NCBI RefSeq assembly: GCF_009936035.1
Contig: NZ_QWEO01000003.1
Location: forward strand, 1-64,000
DNA: 64,000 nt
Source: Neglectibacter sp. X58
GTDB lineage: Bacteria > Bacillota > Clostridia > Oscillospirales > Acutalibacteraceae
Direction: 5' to 3'
Shown here: piece after piece, positions 1-9,837 of the stretch
How the letters are laid out: each line of letters begins with the position of its first letter
How positions within the stretch are numbered: position 1 is the first letter of the stretch
Notes under the pieces: model-generated
What the model saw: only the letters and a program-made list of their open reading frames with translations
The model's database searches: none
What the model was told of the DNA's origin: nothing
Position numbers and translations under genes: made by a program

Positions 1-184
1 ACGTGGTTATAGGAAATTTCCGATAACGTAGGCAAGCAATGAGCCGGAATATCCTTTTGGGATATTCCGGCTCGCTTAAAGGGATTTCTACCACCTTTTC
101 CCGCCCTGCATCGGCGCGGCTTTCCTCGGTGGAAAACAGATCATCGACCGATGCCAGCTCTACTTTTTTCGCGCTGCTTTTCAA
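1..184 (-). pseudogene. ParB-like N-terminal fragment, interrupted by a palindrome
   Basis: It begins at a TTG (184) a few bases after an AAGGAGGTG box inside the 3' end of the upstream ParA gene. About 37 codons match the start of ParB-like partition proteins: KVELASVDDLFSTEE followed by KVVEIPLSE. The match is shared with the second ParB copy near 8.7 kb (LDDLFSTQE and RDIPIELID). Similarity stops exactly where the palindrome at 41-73 begins. The frame stays open to the window edge but no longer reads like ParB. It is probably a broken partition gene, or a ParB N-terminus fused to unrelated sequence. The part left of the window is unknown. Confidence 0.6.
41..73. repeat. Palindromic element, copy 1 (GGAATATCC-TTTTG-GGATATTCC)
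   Basis: It has perfect 14-base arms, 41-54 and 60-73, around the loop TTTTG. The inner nine bases GGAATATCC/GGATATTCC and the T-rich loop recur at 21318-21349. The outer arm bases differ but still pair (GAGCC/GGCTC here, TTTTA/TAAAA there). Both copies are preceded by AGCAAT and followed by GCT. Here the element interrupts ParB. Confidence 0.75.
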
Positions 185-962
185 GTTTCAACACCTCCTT
201 AGTCAGATTTGCGTAACCCTCCGCTACTTTGCCGCCTGGGTCATGGGAGAAAATGCTCTTGCCCTCTGCGCTGATTTCCTTTGCCCGGACAGAATGGGGA
301 ATCTCGGTTCCGAACACCTTGATTTTACTGCCGTAGGTTTCCCGCAGCAGGGCGGCAATCTCTTTGGCGAAGTTAGTGCGGTTGTCCACCATTGTCAGCA
401 GAATACCGTCTATTTGCAGTTTCGGGTTGATCTGCCGCTTGACCTTGTTCACCGTAGAGAGCAGCTGTTCCAGCCCTTTGGCGGGCAGGTACTCCGCCTG
501 GACGGGAATTATAATCCTGTTGGCAGCGGCCAGGGCGTTGACGGTGAGCATACCCAGGGAGGGCTGGCAGTCTATGAGGATATGGGAATACTGCCCCTTT
601 ACACTGTCCAGGTACTGCCGCAGAATCGTTTCCCGGCTCATAGCGTTTACCAGCGATACCTCCATGCCAGACAGCTGAATATCCGCTGGCATCAGATCCA
701 CGCCCTCCGGGTGGCGAAGAATCCCCTCGCCGGGGCGAACCGGCTGATCGGTCAGGATGCGGCCCATTGCGTCAGAGAGGGTAAAGGGCAGCTTATCCGG
801 CTGGGAATTGCCCAGGCTGATGGTCAGGCTCCCTTGCGGGTCCCCGTCAATGAGCAGCACTTTCTTTCCCGCCTGTGCCAGCCCAATCCCTAAGTTGGCA
901 CAGGTTGTGGTCTTGCCCACACCGCCTTTCTGGTTTGCGATGGCGATGATTTGCGTGTTCAA
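141..962 (-). CDS. parA: ParA-family partition ATPase
   Basis: A 273-residue Walker-type ATPase of the ParA/Soj/MinD superfamily, which segregates plasmids and integrative elements by ATP-dependent binding to DNA. The deviant Walker A motif KGGVGKTTT lies about 15 residues in, followed by LLIDGDPQGS and ILIDCQPSLG (Walker B region). The start is taken as the TTG at 962 because GAGGTGATTATC precedes it; a longer reading from 1049 would have to cross a terminator-like hairpin. The downstream partner is a ParB fragment whose start overlaps the 3' end. A 5'-truncated relative lies at 8708-9385. It is probably from a conjugative element that entered before B-D. Confidence 0.88.
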   Translation of the reverse strand: MNTQIIAIANQKGGVGKTTTCANLGIGLAQAGKKVLLIDGDPQGSLTISLGNSQPDKLPFTLSDAMGRILTDQPVRPGEGILRHPEGVDLMPADIQLSGMEVSLVNAMSRETILRQYLDSVKGQYSHILIDCQPSLGMLTVNALAAANRIIIPVQAEYLPAKGLEQLLSTVNKVKRQINPKLQIDGILLTMVDNRTNFAKEIAALLRETYGSKIKVFGTEIPHSVRAKEISAEGKSIFSHDPGGKVAEGYANLTKEVLKLEKQREKSRAGIGR

Positions 963-991
963 GATAATCACCTCATTTCTTGGTATGAAAA

Positions 992-1026
992 AAGGGAGAA
1001 TGTGACCGGAATCAACATTCTCCCTT
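992..1026 (-). terminator. Terminator-like hairpin just upstream of ParA
   Basis: The 12-base arms AAGGGAGAATGT and ACATTCTCCCTT are perfect. On the minus strand the hairpin is followed by a run of T and then by the ParA ribosome binding site. It could end a gene upstream or act as an attenuator before parA. Confidence 0.6.
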
Positions 1027-1092
1027 AGAAACGATATGTGATTGTGCAATGATCTGTCTTTTGTGAGGTTAGCTTTTGAGAGCCATCTCGCC

Positions 1093-1121
1093 GCAAACCC
1101 GCATGAATACTGGGTTTTTGC
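1093..1121. repeat. Element-end hairpin, copy 1
   Basis: GCAAACCC and GGGTTTTTGC pair around GCATGAATACT. Near-identical hairpins lie at 9705-9736 and 24806-24838, where each sits 15-25 bases before an attachment core. Here no core follows: within about 30 bases the sequence enters the middle of a serine recombinase gene, so an element end appears to have been cut off. Confidence 0.65.
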
Positions 1122-1150
1122 CTGTTTGCTTTCCCTTTCCCCAATAACCT

Positions 1151-2380
1151 GTGTTCAACGAGGCTTACTGCCGGGATACATCTATCAAAATTCGGAGCCA
1201 GCTTGAAATCAAACGCCAGCGCGGGGATTTCATCGGCTCCTTTGCTGTTTTCGGCTACAAAAAGAACCCCAGCGACCACCACAAACTGGTGATTGACGAA
1301 TATGCCGCCGATGTGGTGCGGGACATTTACAACTGGAAACTGAACGGTATAAGCGCCATCGACATTGCTGCCCGGCTGACCGTCAGCGGAATCCCCACGC
1401 CCATGGATTATAAACTGTCCCAGGGTATGCGCTACACCACCGCTTTCCGTGTCAAGGAGCGTTCCGAGTGGAGCGCCGGGATGGTGCTGCGGATTCTCAA
1501 AAACCCGGTCTATACCGGCGTGTTGGAACAGGGCAGAGTAACGACCCCCAGCTACCGGGTCAAGCGCCTGGTGCATAAACCTCGCAATCAGTGGGCCGTG
1601 GTGGAGGACTGTCACACCCCTATTATTGATAAGTTCGATTTTGAAACGGCCCAGCGCGTCCTCGCCATGGACACCCGCACAGCCGAGGCAGGCCAGCCGG
1701 TGGAATTGTTCTCCGGCATGGTCTACTGCGGCGAGTGCGGCGGGCCAATGATTCGCAAAACTGTACCATCCGGCAAGAAAAAGTATGTCTACTTCGTCTG
1801 TGCCGCGCACAAGGACAGAAAGGAGTGCCACCCTCATGCTCTACGGGTGGAGGCTCTGGACGATATTGTTTTAGAGGCTTTGCAAGGGCATATCCGGGAG
1901 GTGATCGACCTCTCTGAGCTGATGGAACTGACTGATATTGCCAAGCTCCAGCAGGCAAATGTTGAGAAAATCCAGGCACGGCTTACTCAAAAGCAGGAGG
2001 AAATTGAGCGCTGCCAGAAACTTTTGCGCTCCCTCTATGAAAATTTAGCTGACGGTATCATTGACAAGAGCGAGTACCAGGAGCTGAAAAGCACCTACCA
2101 GGACCGGCGCTCCCAGGCTGAGGAGCAGGCCGAATTTCTGCGGGATGAAATGGGCCGGGAGTTGGACAACTCGGCCAACAATCATTGGATAGAACAGTTC
2201 ATCAAGCACAGAAATATCACTTCCCTCGACCGGCGAATAGTAGTCAGCCTGATAGAGCGGGTACTGATTTTCCGCGACCGGCGGGTGGAGATCGTCTACC
2301 GCTGGTACAATGAGTTTGAGTGGCAGGCAGAGTTAGTGGCACAGGCCCAAAAGCTGCTCCCTGAAAAGGAGGCGGTTTGA
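1151..2380 (+). pseudogene. Large serine recombinase, catalytic domain missing
   Basis: The reading frame starts inside the family: NEAYCRDTSIKIRSQ is the end of the resolvase-type catalytic domain. The recombinase domain follows, then a zinc ribbon (CGECGG, then CAAHKDRKEC) and the coiled-coil C-terminus. The N-terminal 130 or so residues with the nucleophilic serine are absent, and no convincing start or ribosome binding site is visible. The stop (2378-2380) directly abuts the GTG of the next recombinase, so it was the first gene of a three-gene recombinase operon. The break at about 1121-1150 coincides with the end of another element. Confidence 0.85.
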
Positions 2381-4075
2381 GTGGCGAGGACAAAGCGCAA
2401 GGTGAACCCGCTGGTTTCCGTGCCCAATGAGTTCACGATTCCGCAGAGGATTTACAAAACCGGAGCCTATATCCGGCTCTCCGTGGAGGACAGCGGCAAG
2501 CCGGGGGCAGATACCATCAAGGCCCAAAAAGAGCTGGTGTTGGACTACATTGACGCTCAAACGGATATGCAGTTTTGCGGTCTCTACTGTGACAACGGAC
2601 GGACCGGCACGAACTTCCAGCGCCCGGAGTTCGACCGGCTGATGGACGACGTGCGCGCCGGGAAAATCGACTGCATTGTGGTAAAAGACCTGTCCCGGTT
2701 TGGCCGGAACTACAAAGAAACCGGCAACTATTTAGAGCGGATTTTCCCGTATCTGGACGTGCGCTTTGTGGCGGTCAACGACAATTTTGACACCCTGACC
2801 GCCGAGCGCACCAACGACGGGTACATCGTCCCGCTAAAGAATCTCATAAACGAAATTTACAGCCGGGATATTTCCAAAAAATCAAGCTCCGCACTGGCAA
2901 TCAAGCAGCAGCGCGGGGAGTTTATCGGCTCCTGGGCTCCCTACGGCTACCAAAAAAGTGAGGCAGACCGGCATAAGCTGGAAATCAACGAAGAAACCGC
3001 GCCGGTAGTGAGAGATATTTTCGCTTGGCGGCGTTCTGGCATCAGTTTTGTACAAATCACGCGCCGCCTTAACAACATGGGAATCCCCGCACCGGCAAAA
3101 TATCACTATATGCGCGGAGAAATCAAAGCGGAACGGTTTGCCAATTCTATCTGGCACGTTCCTACTATCAAGGCTATCCTTTTCAGCCCCATGTACTTAG
3201 GCCATATGGTACAAGGGAAACGCCGCAACGATATCGCCGCAGGCAAAAAAGACTGCCGCGTTCCTCAGTCTGAGTGGGTCATTGTTCCCAATACCCATGA
3301 GGCTATTGTTGACGAGGAAACCTTTCGTATCGTCCAGGAAATGCGAGAGAATTGCCGCACAGAGTATCAGAAAAAAAGCGGTAAATATGCCAGTTTGGGC
3401 ACTACCCCGAACATTCTGAAAGGGCTCATTTTTTGCGCCGATTGCAGGAAACCGATGATCCGCTACAAAAATGTTTCTGCTAACTGCGGACACAGATACT
3501 ATGCTTATATATGCCGGAGCCACTATGAGAATCCAGAATCATGTCCCCCAAAATATCTCCTTGAGGATAAACTGTTCAAAATCCTGTGGGACTGCCTGCA
3601 GCAGCAAATCATTCTAGCAGGGGATTTGTCCAAGCAGGCAAAAAAATATGTCCGTTCCCCTGCGGTTATTGACCGAAAAAGTGAATTGGAGCGCAGTCTT
3701 TTATCTGCAAAACAGGCCCTCTCCCGCTATAAGCGGCTTCACGACAGCCTCTACCAGAACTATGTGGACGGCCTCATGGATGAGCTGGAATACGCCGAAA
3801 TGAAACGGCAGTATCAGGCCGAGGCAGAGCGGGCGCAGGCCCAGGTGGAACAGTTAGAGCGACAGATAGCCGACATATCAGCACATACTTCTTCCAATCC
3901 TTGGCTGCAAAATTTCACTCAGTTTTTCGGGGAGACTGAACTGTCGGAGGAAATGGCCCATGCGCTGATCCAGCGGATAGAGGTGGACAAAAATGAGAAT
4001 ATTACGATTCACCTGAAATACCGGGATGAGTACTCTGAACTCGCCGCTCTGCTCGATACTGAGGCCGCAGTATGA
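2381..4075 (+). CDS. Large serine recombinase (TnpX/TndX type)
   Basis: A 564-residue site-specific recombinase that cuts and rejoins element ends through a phosphoserine link. The catalytic domain spans about residues 25-170 and has Ser34 in YIRLSVED and the motif DLSRFGRNY. It is followed by a recombinase domain (YGYQKSEADRHKLEI), a zinc ribbon with four cysteines (CADCRKP, then CRSHYENPESC) and a coiled coil at about 430-520. The GTG start directly follows the stop of the preceding recombinase, and the end overlaps the next gene by ATGA, so the three are translationally coupled. Length and domains are complete, so the protein could be active. Confidence 0.9.
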   Translation: MARTKRKVNPLVSVPNEFTIPQRIYKTGAYIRLSVEDSGKPGADTIKAQKELVLDYIDAQTDMQFCGLYCDNGRTGTNFQRPEFDRLMDDVRAGKIDCIVVKDLSRFGRNYKETGNYLERIFPYLDVRFVAVNDNFDTLTAERTNDGYIVPLKNLINEIYSRDISKKSSSALAIKQQRGEFIGSWAPYGYQKSEADRHKLEINEETAPVVRDIFAWRRSGISFVQITRRLNNMGIPAPAKYHYMRGEIKAERFANSIWHVPTIKAILFSPMYLGHMVQGKRRNDIAAGKKDCRVPQSEWVIVPNTHEAIVDEETFRIVQEMRENCRTEYQKKSGKYASLGTTPNILKGLIFCADCRKPMIRYKNVSANCGHRYYAYICRSHYENPESCPPKYLLEDKLFKILWDCLQQQIILAGDLSKQAKKYVRSPAVIDRKSELERSLLSAKQALSRYKRLHDSLYQNYVDGLMDELEYAEMKRQYQAEAERAQAQVEQLERQIADISAHTSSNPWLQNFTQFFGETELSEEMAHALIQRIEVDKNENITIHLKYRDEYSELAALLDTEAAV

Positions 4076-5655
4076 CGGTGGCAAAGTACCTGCGGCTGTC
4101 ATCTGAGGACAGCGATTTGCGGCAGTCTGGCAGAGAGGAATCCAACAGCATTGTTAATCAACGGAACCTTTTGGACGCTTTTATCGACCGTACTCCCGAC
4201 CTGTCCGGCTCAAAAGTTTTAGAGTTTTGTGACGATGGATGGAGTGGAAAAAGCTTTGAGCGCCCTGCCATCAAGGAACTGCTGGAACAGACAAGGCAGG
4301 GGATGATCCACTGCATCATTGTGAAAGATATGTCCCGTTTTGGCCGGGATTATCTCACAGTCGGCAACTACATATCCAAGGTGTTCCCCTTCTTGGGAGT
4401 ACGCTTTATTGCCGTGAATGATGGCATTGACAGCATCCGGCCCAGGGACATTGACAGCCTGGATACCTCGTTCAAGGCGCTGCTTTATGACCTCTACAGC
4501 CGCGACCTCTCCCGCAAGACGCGCAGTGCCAGACGGTTCCGGGCGCAGAAAGGCGAGTACCTGGGGGCGCGTCCTCTGTACGGATATGTGAAAGACTCGG
4601 AGCGGAAGAATCACTTGATTATTGACCCGCCCGCCGCTGAAATCGTTCGACATATCTTCTCCATGGTAGGCGGCGGGATGTCCATAGCGCAAACTGCAAA
4701 GACGCTAAATCAGCAGCAAATTCCCACCCCTATGCAATACAAAATCTCCGCAGGGGCTTTCGTTAATTGGCACTGCGTTTCAAAAGAGAATTTCTGGACG
4801 GAGGCGGCGGTTCTGCGGGTTATCCGCGATGAGCAGTATACCGGTTCAACTGTGTACGGCAGGCGGTACTATGACATTATAGGCCAAAGTCACAGTGTGA
4901 AGGTCAGCAAAAAGGACTGGATTATTGTGCCGGATGTCCATGAACCTATCGTTTCCCGAGAAGAATTTGACCAGGCGCAGGCCGCTTTGAAAGAGTATAA
5001 GGAGCGGGATGTAGCAACCGGGACGAAAACAAAAATCCGGTGTGGGGTTTGCGGTCATGCCATGGAGCGGCACAACACAAAACAGCCCTACTATGACTGC
5101 CGGACCCTGCGGGTAACAGATAGGTTTCCGTGCCCACCGGAGAAAATACCGGAGCAGGAAATCCATGCGGCCTTGCTCGACAGTTTGCGCTCAATGGCGC
5201 AGATGGCGGTTGATATGGACAAGCTACTTAGAGAACAGCAGAAAGAGAAAGTGCATGACGTTGCCGCTATGCGCCGGACGCTCACAGCTTTGCAGGAGCA
5301 AGTTGCCCAGCTCAAACAACAGACGAAAAGCCAATATGAGGCGTTTGCGCTGGGAGAAATCGGCAAGGAGGCGTATTTGGCAGTTAAAGCGATGGCACGG
5401 CAGAAAGAGGAAATTTTGTCCGAGCAGATTTCAAAGCTGGAACTGTCTATGGAGCAGGCCCAGCTCACGGACAGTAATGAGGACGGGCTTGCAGGCAAAC
5501 TTCGGCCTTATCTGGATGTGGAACAGCTCACTGAGGATATTCTTGATGATCTGCTGGAGCAAGTGCTGGTGTTTTCTGGCGGTAGGATTGAAATTCAATG
5601 GAAGTTTCGAGATGAACTTGAGAAATTGCGGCAGATGGTAAATTCTGAACGATAG
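4072..5655 (+). CDS. Large serine recombinase (TnpX/TndX type)
   Basis: A 527-residue serine recombinase. Catalytic Ser10 lies in KYLRLSSED, followed by DMSRFGRDY, a recombinase domain with GYVKDSERKNHLII, a zinc ribbon (CGVCGHAMERH ending in FPC) and a coiled-coil tail. It overlaps its upstream partner by ATGA. Recombinase triplets of this kind occur at the ends of some Firmicutes conjugative elements such as Tn1806, where they are presumed to act together. This copy looks intact. After its stop comes a short spacer and then an unrelated, truncated recombinase set. Confidence 0.9.
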   Translation: MTVAKYLRLSSEDSDLRQSGREESNSIVNQRNLLDAFIDRTPDLSGSKVLEFCDDGWSGKSFERPAIKELLEQTRQGMIHCIIVKDMSRFGRDYLTVGNYISKVFPFLGVRFIAVNDGIDSIRPRDIDSLDTSFKALLYDLYSRDLSRKTRSARRFRAQKGEYLGARPLYGYVKDSERKNHLIIDPPAAEIVRHIFSMVGGGMSIAQTAKTLNQQQIPTPMQYKISAGAFVNWHCVSKENFWTEAAVLRVIRDEQYTGSTVYGRRYYDIIGQSHSVKVSKKDWIIVPDVHEPIVSREEFDQAQAALKEYKERDVATGTKTKIRCGVCGHAMERHNTKQPYYDCRTLRVTDRFPCPPEKIPEQEIHAALLDSLRSMAQMAVDMDKLLREQQKEKVHDVAAMRRTLTALQEQVAQLKQQTKSQYEAFALGEIGKEAYLAVKAMARQKEEILSEQISKLELSMEQAQLTDSNEDGLAGKLRPYLDVEQLTEDILDDLLEQVLVFSGGRIEIQWKFRDELEKLRQMVNSER

Positions 5656-5694
5656 GAAAACTTCAAAAAAGTTCAGCTTTTTGTTAGTCTGGGC

Positions 5695-6549
5695 TTGACA
5701 TTAGCAAATGAACGGTATATGGGCGATGCGCTCCTGCAAAAGAAGTTTACCACGGACACCCTGCCCTTCAAAAAGAAAAAGAATCGTGGCGAGAAACCGC
5801 AATATTATGTTGAGAATAGCAATCCGCCCATTGTCAGCAAAGAGGTGTATCAGGCGGCGCAGGAACTCCAAAAAGCCCGGAATGTTAGCCATAAGCATGA
5901 AGGTGACTACCCTTTGACAGGTGTCCTCCACTGCCCAGAATGCGGCAGGACGTTCCGCAGACTGCTCCTGAACGGCACCGCCTACTGGCTATGCAGCGGC
6001 AAGGCTGCAGGGGCTACAGATTGTCAGAGCAGACGTGTGCGAGAAAATGCCATCTTCGACACCTTCTGCTTGATGGTGGACAAGTTGGCCTCCCACCGGC
6101 AAGACCTGCTGGGCACACTCATCCACCAGCTGGAGATGATGCAGAATCATGGTAGCGAGAGCCAGGAAAAGATACGGCAGATAGATAAGCAGATAGCTGA
6201 CTTGAGCGCGCAAAATCTTGTGGTCGCCCGGCTCCACACTAACGGCGTTCTGAACGCTACCGACTTCGCCGCTCAGTCCTCGGTTATCAGCAATAAGATC
6301 AACGGATTACGACTGGATCGTAAAAAGTCGCTGGAAGAGGATGAGAACGACGAACTGATATACACGCTGAAATCGCTGGATGACACCCTGGCGGGATATG
6401 TGTTAGGGGTACCATTCAGCCAAGCATTATTCGAGGAAATCGTCCAGAGTATCACGGTCGTGGATAACTCCCGGCTGACCTTTCATCTCATTGGCGGGCT
6501 GGCCTTTACGGAGCAAATCCCCGAGAATGTGAGGTGTCGCACAGCATGA
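5695..6549 (+). pseudogene. Serine recombinase, N-terminal half missing
   Basis: It opens at ANERYMGDALLQKKF, the middle of the recombinase domain, then has a zinc ribbon (CPECGRTFRR, then CSGKAAGATDC) and a C-terminal coiled coil. The catalytic domain is absent. It belongs to a different subfamily from the three genes to its left. The stop overlaps the next gene start (ATGA), so a second recombinase operon begins here, beheaded at about 5690. Confidence 0.82.
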
Positions 6550-7466
6550 AAAAGAGAAATATCCCCTTCGGGTATCAGTATCAGAACGGCGTAATAACTA
6601 TCCATCCGCAAGAGGCGGCTGTGCTGAATCGCATTTTTAGCGAGTATCAAAAAGGTATGTCCTTGTTGGAAATCGCCAGCCGCCTGAACGATGAAAATAT
6701 CGAGTATCAGACTGGTGTTACCGGCTGGAATAAATCCCGCATTATGCGGCTGATAGAAGATGAGCGATACACCGGCAAAGGTGGCTTTCCAGTGATTAGT
6801 GATGAAAGAACGCACCAGGCCATGGTCGAGATAAAAGCCCAAAAGAACACCCAGCACGGTACCGACCGCCGCTCTGAAATTTTCAATATAGATGTGCCAG
6901 TAATCTGCCCCACTTGTGGCGGCGAAATGGTTCGACGGCATGACAGCCGATTCAAGAAGTGCCAGCAACGATGGATATGTTCCAATGCGGAGTGCCACAC
7001 GGTGATTCACAAGGCCGACAGCGACCTGCTCCACGATATAACTGTACTGCTAAACCGGGCGATTGTCAATCCTGGGTTGGTGCAAATCCCTGCCAAAGAT
7101 GAATCCGCTCCAACTGTGCGAGTCCTTAAAACTGAAAATGAGATTGCCAGGACATTGGACACCCTCGATTATGATAAAAACACCTTGAGAAAAAAGATGT
7201 TGGAGTGTGCCTCCCTTAGATATGCGGACATCGGTTCCGCTCCATATATAGCCCACAGGTTGAAAGCGACTCTCGCAGATGCGGAACCGCTTTCAACTTT
7301 TTCACTGACGCTTTTTAAGAGAGTGGTACAAGAAATCCAGCTTACTAAAGACAGCACAGTAAGTATCAATTTATTAAATGGACAGACAGTCAGGAAGGAT
7401 GATGAAAATGCAACAGACCATGGAAATGCCGAAAAAAGTGGTGCGGAAAATTCCTGCCAAGATTGA
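6546..7466 (+). CDS. Recombinase-domain protein without a catalytic domain
   Basis: A 306-residue protein that starts directly in the recombinase domain (MKKRNIPFGYQYQNG), followed by a zinc ribbon (CPTCGGEMVRRH, then CSNAEC) and a helical tail. No resolvase catalytic domain or serine motif is present. The start at 6546 is chosen for GAGGTG nine bases upstream and the ATGA overlap with the preceding gene. Such small catalytic-less members sit between two full recombinases in known three-gene cassettes, so absence of the catalytic part is probably natural here. The inferred role is accessory DNA binding or partner selection. Confidence 0.78.
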   Translation: MKKRNIPFGYQYQNGVITIHPQEAAVLNRIFSEYQKGMSLLEIASRLNDENIEYQTGVTGWNKSRIMRLIEDERYTGKGGFPVISDERTHQAMVEIKAQKNTQHGTDRRSEIFNIDVPVICPTCGGEMVRRHDSRFKKCQQRWICSNAECHTVIHKADSDLLHDITVLLNRAIVNPGLVQIPAKDESAPTVRVLKTENEIARTLDTLDYDKNTLRKKMLECASLRYADIGSAPYIAHRLKATLADAEPLSTFSLTLFKRVVQEIQLTKDSTVSINLLNGQTVRKDDENATDHGNAEKSGAENSCQD

Positions 7467-8253
7467 CATCGCTGAAGAAATCAAGCAGGCACACCGGCAG
7501 CTCCGGGTAGCCGCCTACTGCCGCGTTTCTACGGCCCAGGAGGAGCAATTAAACAGTTATGACGTGCAAGTAAGGTACTACACCGAAAAAATTAGAAGCG
7601 AGCCAAAATGGGCCTTTGTGGGCATCTTTGCGGATCGGGGACTCTCCGGCACCAGCACTAAAAAGCGCGATGAGTTTAACAAGATGATCAAGCAGTGCAG
7701 GCGCGGCAAAATCGACATGATTATTACGAAATCAATCAGCCGGTTTGCCCGGAATACGGCTGACGTGTTAAAGTATGTGCGTATGCTCAAAGATATCGGC
7801 GTGGACATTTTCTTTGAGGAACAGAACATTCACAGCACCCAGCCTGGGGCGGAGTTTTATATCACGATTTACGGCAGCATCGCTCAAAGCGAATCCGAAA
7901 ATATCAGTGCCAATGTTATCTGGGGTAAAAACCAGAGTGCCAAAGAGGGCAAAGTGCCGTTCCACTATAAAAACTTCCTCGGCTATCGGCGCGGTGAAGA
8001 TGGAAAACCTGAAATCGACCCGGAAGAAGCTGAAATCGTCAAAATGATTTATGCGCGGTTTTTGGCCGGGGACAGTATGAGGGGGATTGTAGAAATGTTG
8101 GACAATATAGGCGCTCCTACCCCCGGCGGTCAAGGAAAATGGCACCGCTCTACGGTATGCTCGATCTTGCAAAATGAACGATACAAAGGCGATGCAATTA
8201 TCAATAAAACCTACGTTGTGGATTGCTTGAGCAAGAAAGTCAAAGCAGCATGA
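7408..8253 (+). pseudogene. Serine recombinase, C-terminal half missing
   Basis: The N-terminus is intact: Ser41 in YCRVSTAQEEQ, then SISRFARNT and GSIAQSESENIS, then the first part of the recombinase domain ending ILQNERYKGDAI. Similarity stops after about 8245 and the frame closes soon afterwards; the zinc ribbon and coiled coil are gone. The next 70 bases keep a short cysteine-containing reading (KQVCPNCGVEFELDW) of unknown origin, then a reversed ParB fragment. GGAAGG precedes the chosen ATG, which lies inside the 3' end of the preceding gene. Confidence 0.82.
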
Positions 8254-8321
8254 GCAGGGACGAGGGAAACAGGTCTGCCCCAATTGCGGGGTAGAATTTG
8301 AACTGGACTGGAACTGTCTGT

Positions 8322-8751
8322 TCATAGCGTCCAGCCGCATTTTGTAGGCAAAAGCCTTTTCGCTGGGCAGGATTTGTGAACGCTGGAAGTTGCTCTCCAC
8401 CATGAGGATCGTGGCTTCATCTCTCGTAAGCTCAACGACCTCACAGCGCAGGGTATCCATACCAGCAAGCTCACACGCCCTTTTTCGCCGGTGTCCTGAG
8501 ACAAGCTCATAGCGTCCATCGTCCTTTGGTCTGACCGTAGCGGGAGTAATCACCCCTCGCTCCTTGATGCTCTCCACAAGCTGGGTCATGTCCTCATCGT
8601 CCCGCACCTTGAAGGGGTGGTCGGGGAAGCTGTCGATCAGCTCGATGGGAATGTCCCGTATTCTGGCGAGCTTCTGCTCGTCCCGCATTTCCTGCGTGGA
8701 AAACAGGTCATCGAGCGTCGGCAGAACGAAGTCGCTCTTTCTGCCTGCCAC
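8322..8751 (-). pseudogene. ParB-like protein, C-terminus missing
   Basis: The N-terminal 140 or so residues match ParB/Spo0J nuclease-fold proteins: DLFSTQEMRDEQK, FPDHPFKVRDDED, GVITPATVRP, SGHRRKRACELAG and RDEATILMVESNFQRS. After MRLDAMN the similarity is lost and the frame runs into sequence antisense to the recombinase fragment. The start overlaps the 3' end of the ParA remnant by 44 bases. This is the second ParA/ParB module in the window and the reverse of the first case: here ParB keeps more and ParA has lost its head. Confidence 0.8.
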
Positions 8752-9385
8752 TGGCTAACACCTCCCTTGTGAAGTCGGTATAAGCCTTTGACGCTGGGCT
8801 GCTGGGTTCATAGGCAAAAATGCTTTTGCCCTTAGAACTCACCTCGGCGGCTTTTACGGCGCTGGGAATGGATGCCTTATAAATCCGCATGATGCTCCCA
8901 AAGTTCGCTCTAAGGGCTTCTACGGTGCTTCTGGCGAGATTTGTTCGCCCGTCCACCAGTGTCAGCAGGATTCCGTCTATCTTCAGGCTGGGGTTGATGT
9001 GCTTCTTGACCTTTGAAACGGTCTGTAAAAGCTGGGTCATTCCCTTTGCCGGAAGATACTGTGCCTGAACAGGGATAATTACGCTGTCCGCTGCTGCAAG
9101 GGCGTTAAGCGTTATCATACCAAGCGAGGGCATACAGTCGATCAGGATATAGTCGTAATGGTCTTTTACCTGTTCGAGATATGTCCGTAGGGTGGTCTCT
9201 CTGCTCATTACCGTCACAAGGCTCATTTCCAGCGCTGACAGCTCCAGATTGGCGGGCAGGACATCGACCTTTTCTTCATGGTGCAAAATGCCGCTCATGG
9301 GGTCGCTGGGTTCCTCCCGCATTACCTCTGCCAGCTTTGTCGCCAGCGTGATGGAGAGTGCGTCCGTATCCTGCCAGCCAAGACA
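8708..9385 (-). pseudogene. ParA-family ATPase, N-terminus missing
   Basis: The recognisable sequence runs from CLGWQDTDALSITLATK (before the first ATG at 9322) through MSRETTLRTYLEQV, ILIDCMPSLGM, IIPVQAQYLPAKGM and DGILLTLVDGRTNL. The P-loop segment expected about 30 residues earlier is absent; similarity ends near 9385 in non-coding sequence. The remainder parallels the intact ParA at 141-962 residue by residue. It is not expected to bind ATP. Confidence 0.8.
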
Positions 9386-9758
9386 TTTTGGAGTGTTTTT
9401 AACCCCTTCACTTGTTCCCGCTGGGAAACGCCTTTTGGGGACTCAGATTTGAAACTTTTTCAAAAATTTTTTAAAAACGCAAAAAAGCCCCTGCTTCTCA
9501 AATGAGAAACAAGCGGCTTGACTTGCCCTATTCAAATGTAATGCAAAATAAAAATAGGATTCCAACCATAATGGCTGAAATCCTATCAGGCTTTATTCAA
9601 TTTACCTCCAAACCGGTTGCAACAACTTCATCTGTTGCAAAATGCTTTTGCTTGCAGCGTGTTGCAAAAGTGTTGCAAAATCGGTTTGGCAATTTAGGTG
9701 ATGTCCGCAGACCCGCATAAATACTGGTTTTTTCGGCACATCACAACCCGTATAATCT
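9386..9758. other. Right end of element A with GTTGCAA repeats; no gene
   Basis: No convincing coding sequence. GTTGCAA occurs at 9616, 9634, 9661 and 9672, followed by the element-end hairpin at 9705 and the attachment core at 9759. By analogy with the repeats of elements B-D these look like arm-type integrase sites of a third specificity. An AT-rich stretch with a small hairpin (about 9554-9586) lies between the ParA remnant and the repeats. Confidence 0.5.
9705..9736. repeat. Element-end hairpin, copy 2
   Basis: CCGCAGACC pairs imperfectly with GGTTTTTTCGG around CGCATAAATACT. The outer bases GTGATGT and CACATCAC extend the stem. It shares the loop CGCATRAAYACT with copies at 1093 and 24806 and lies 22 bases before the attachment core at 9759. 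Confidence 0.6.
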
Positions 9759-9768
9759 ACTCCCACTC
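9759..9768. repeat. Attachment core att1 (A/B boundary), ACTCCCACTC
   Basis: A one-base variant of the guaA 3'-end core ATTCCCACTC. Element-end sequences lie on both sides: GTTGCAA repeats and hairpin to the left, GTTATC repeats to the right. It is read as the left attachment site of element B. Confidence 0.65.
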
Positions 9769-9837
9769 GACAACTACTAATCAATTTTGTTTAGAGATTA
9801 TTATTTGTTGTGTATACAGTTCTTTCGATTATTTGAT

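Noticed and set aside
8254-8321. Separate zinc-finger gene (KQVCPNCGVEFELDW)
   Set aside because: Only about 20 codons between two junctions, without a start or stop of its own. Noted as a remnant under the recombinase fragment.
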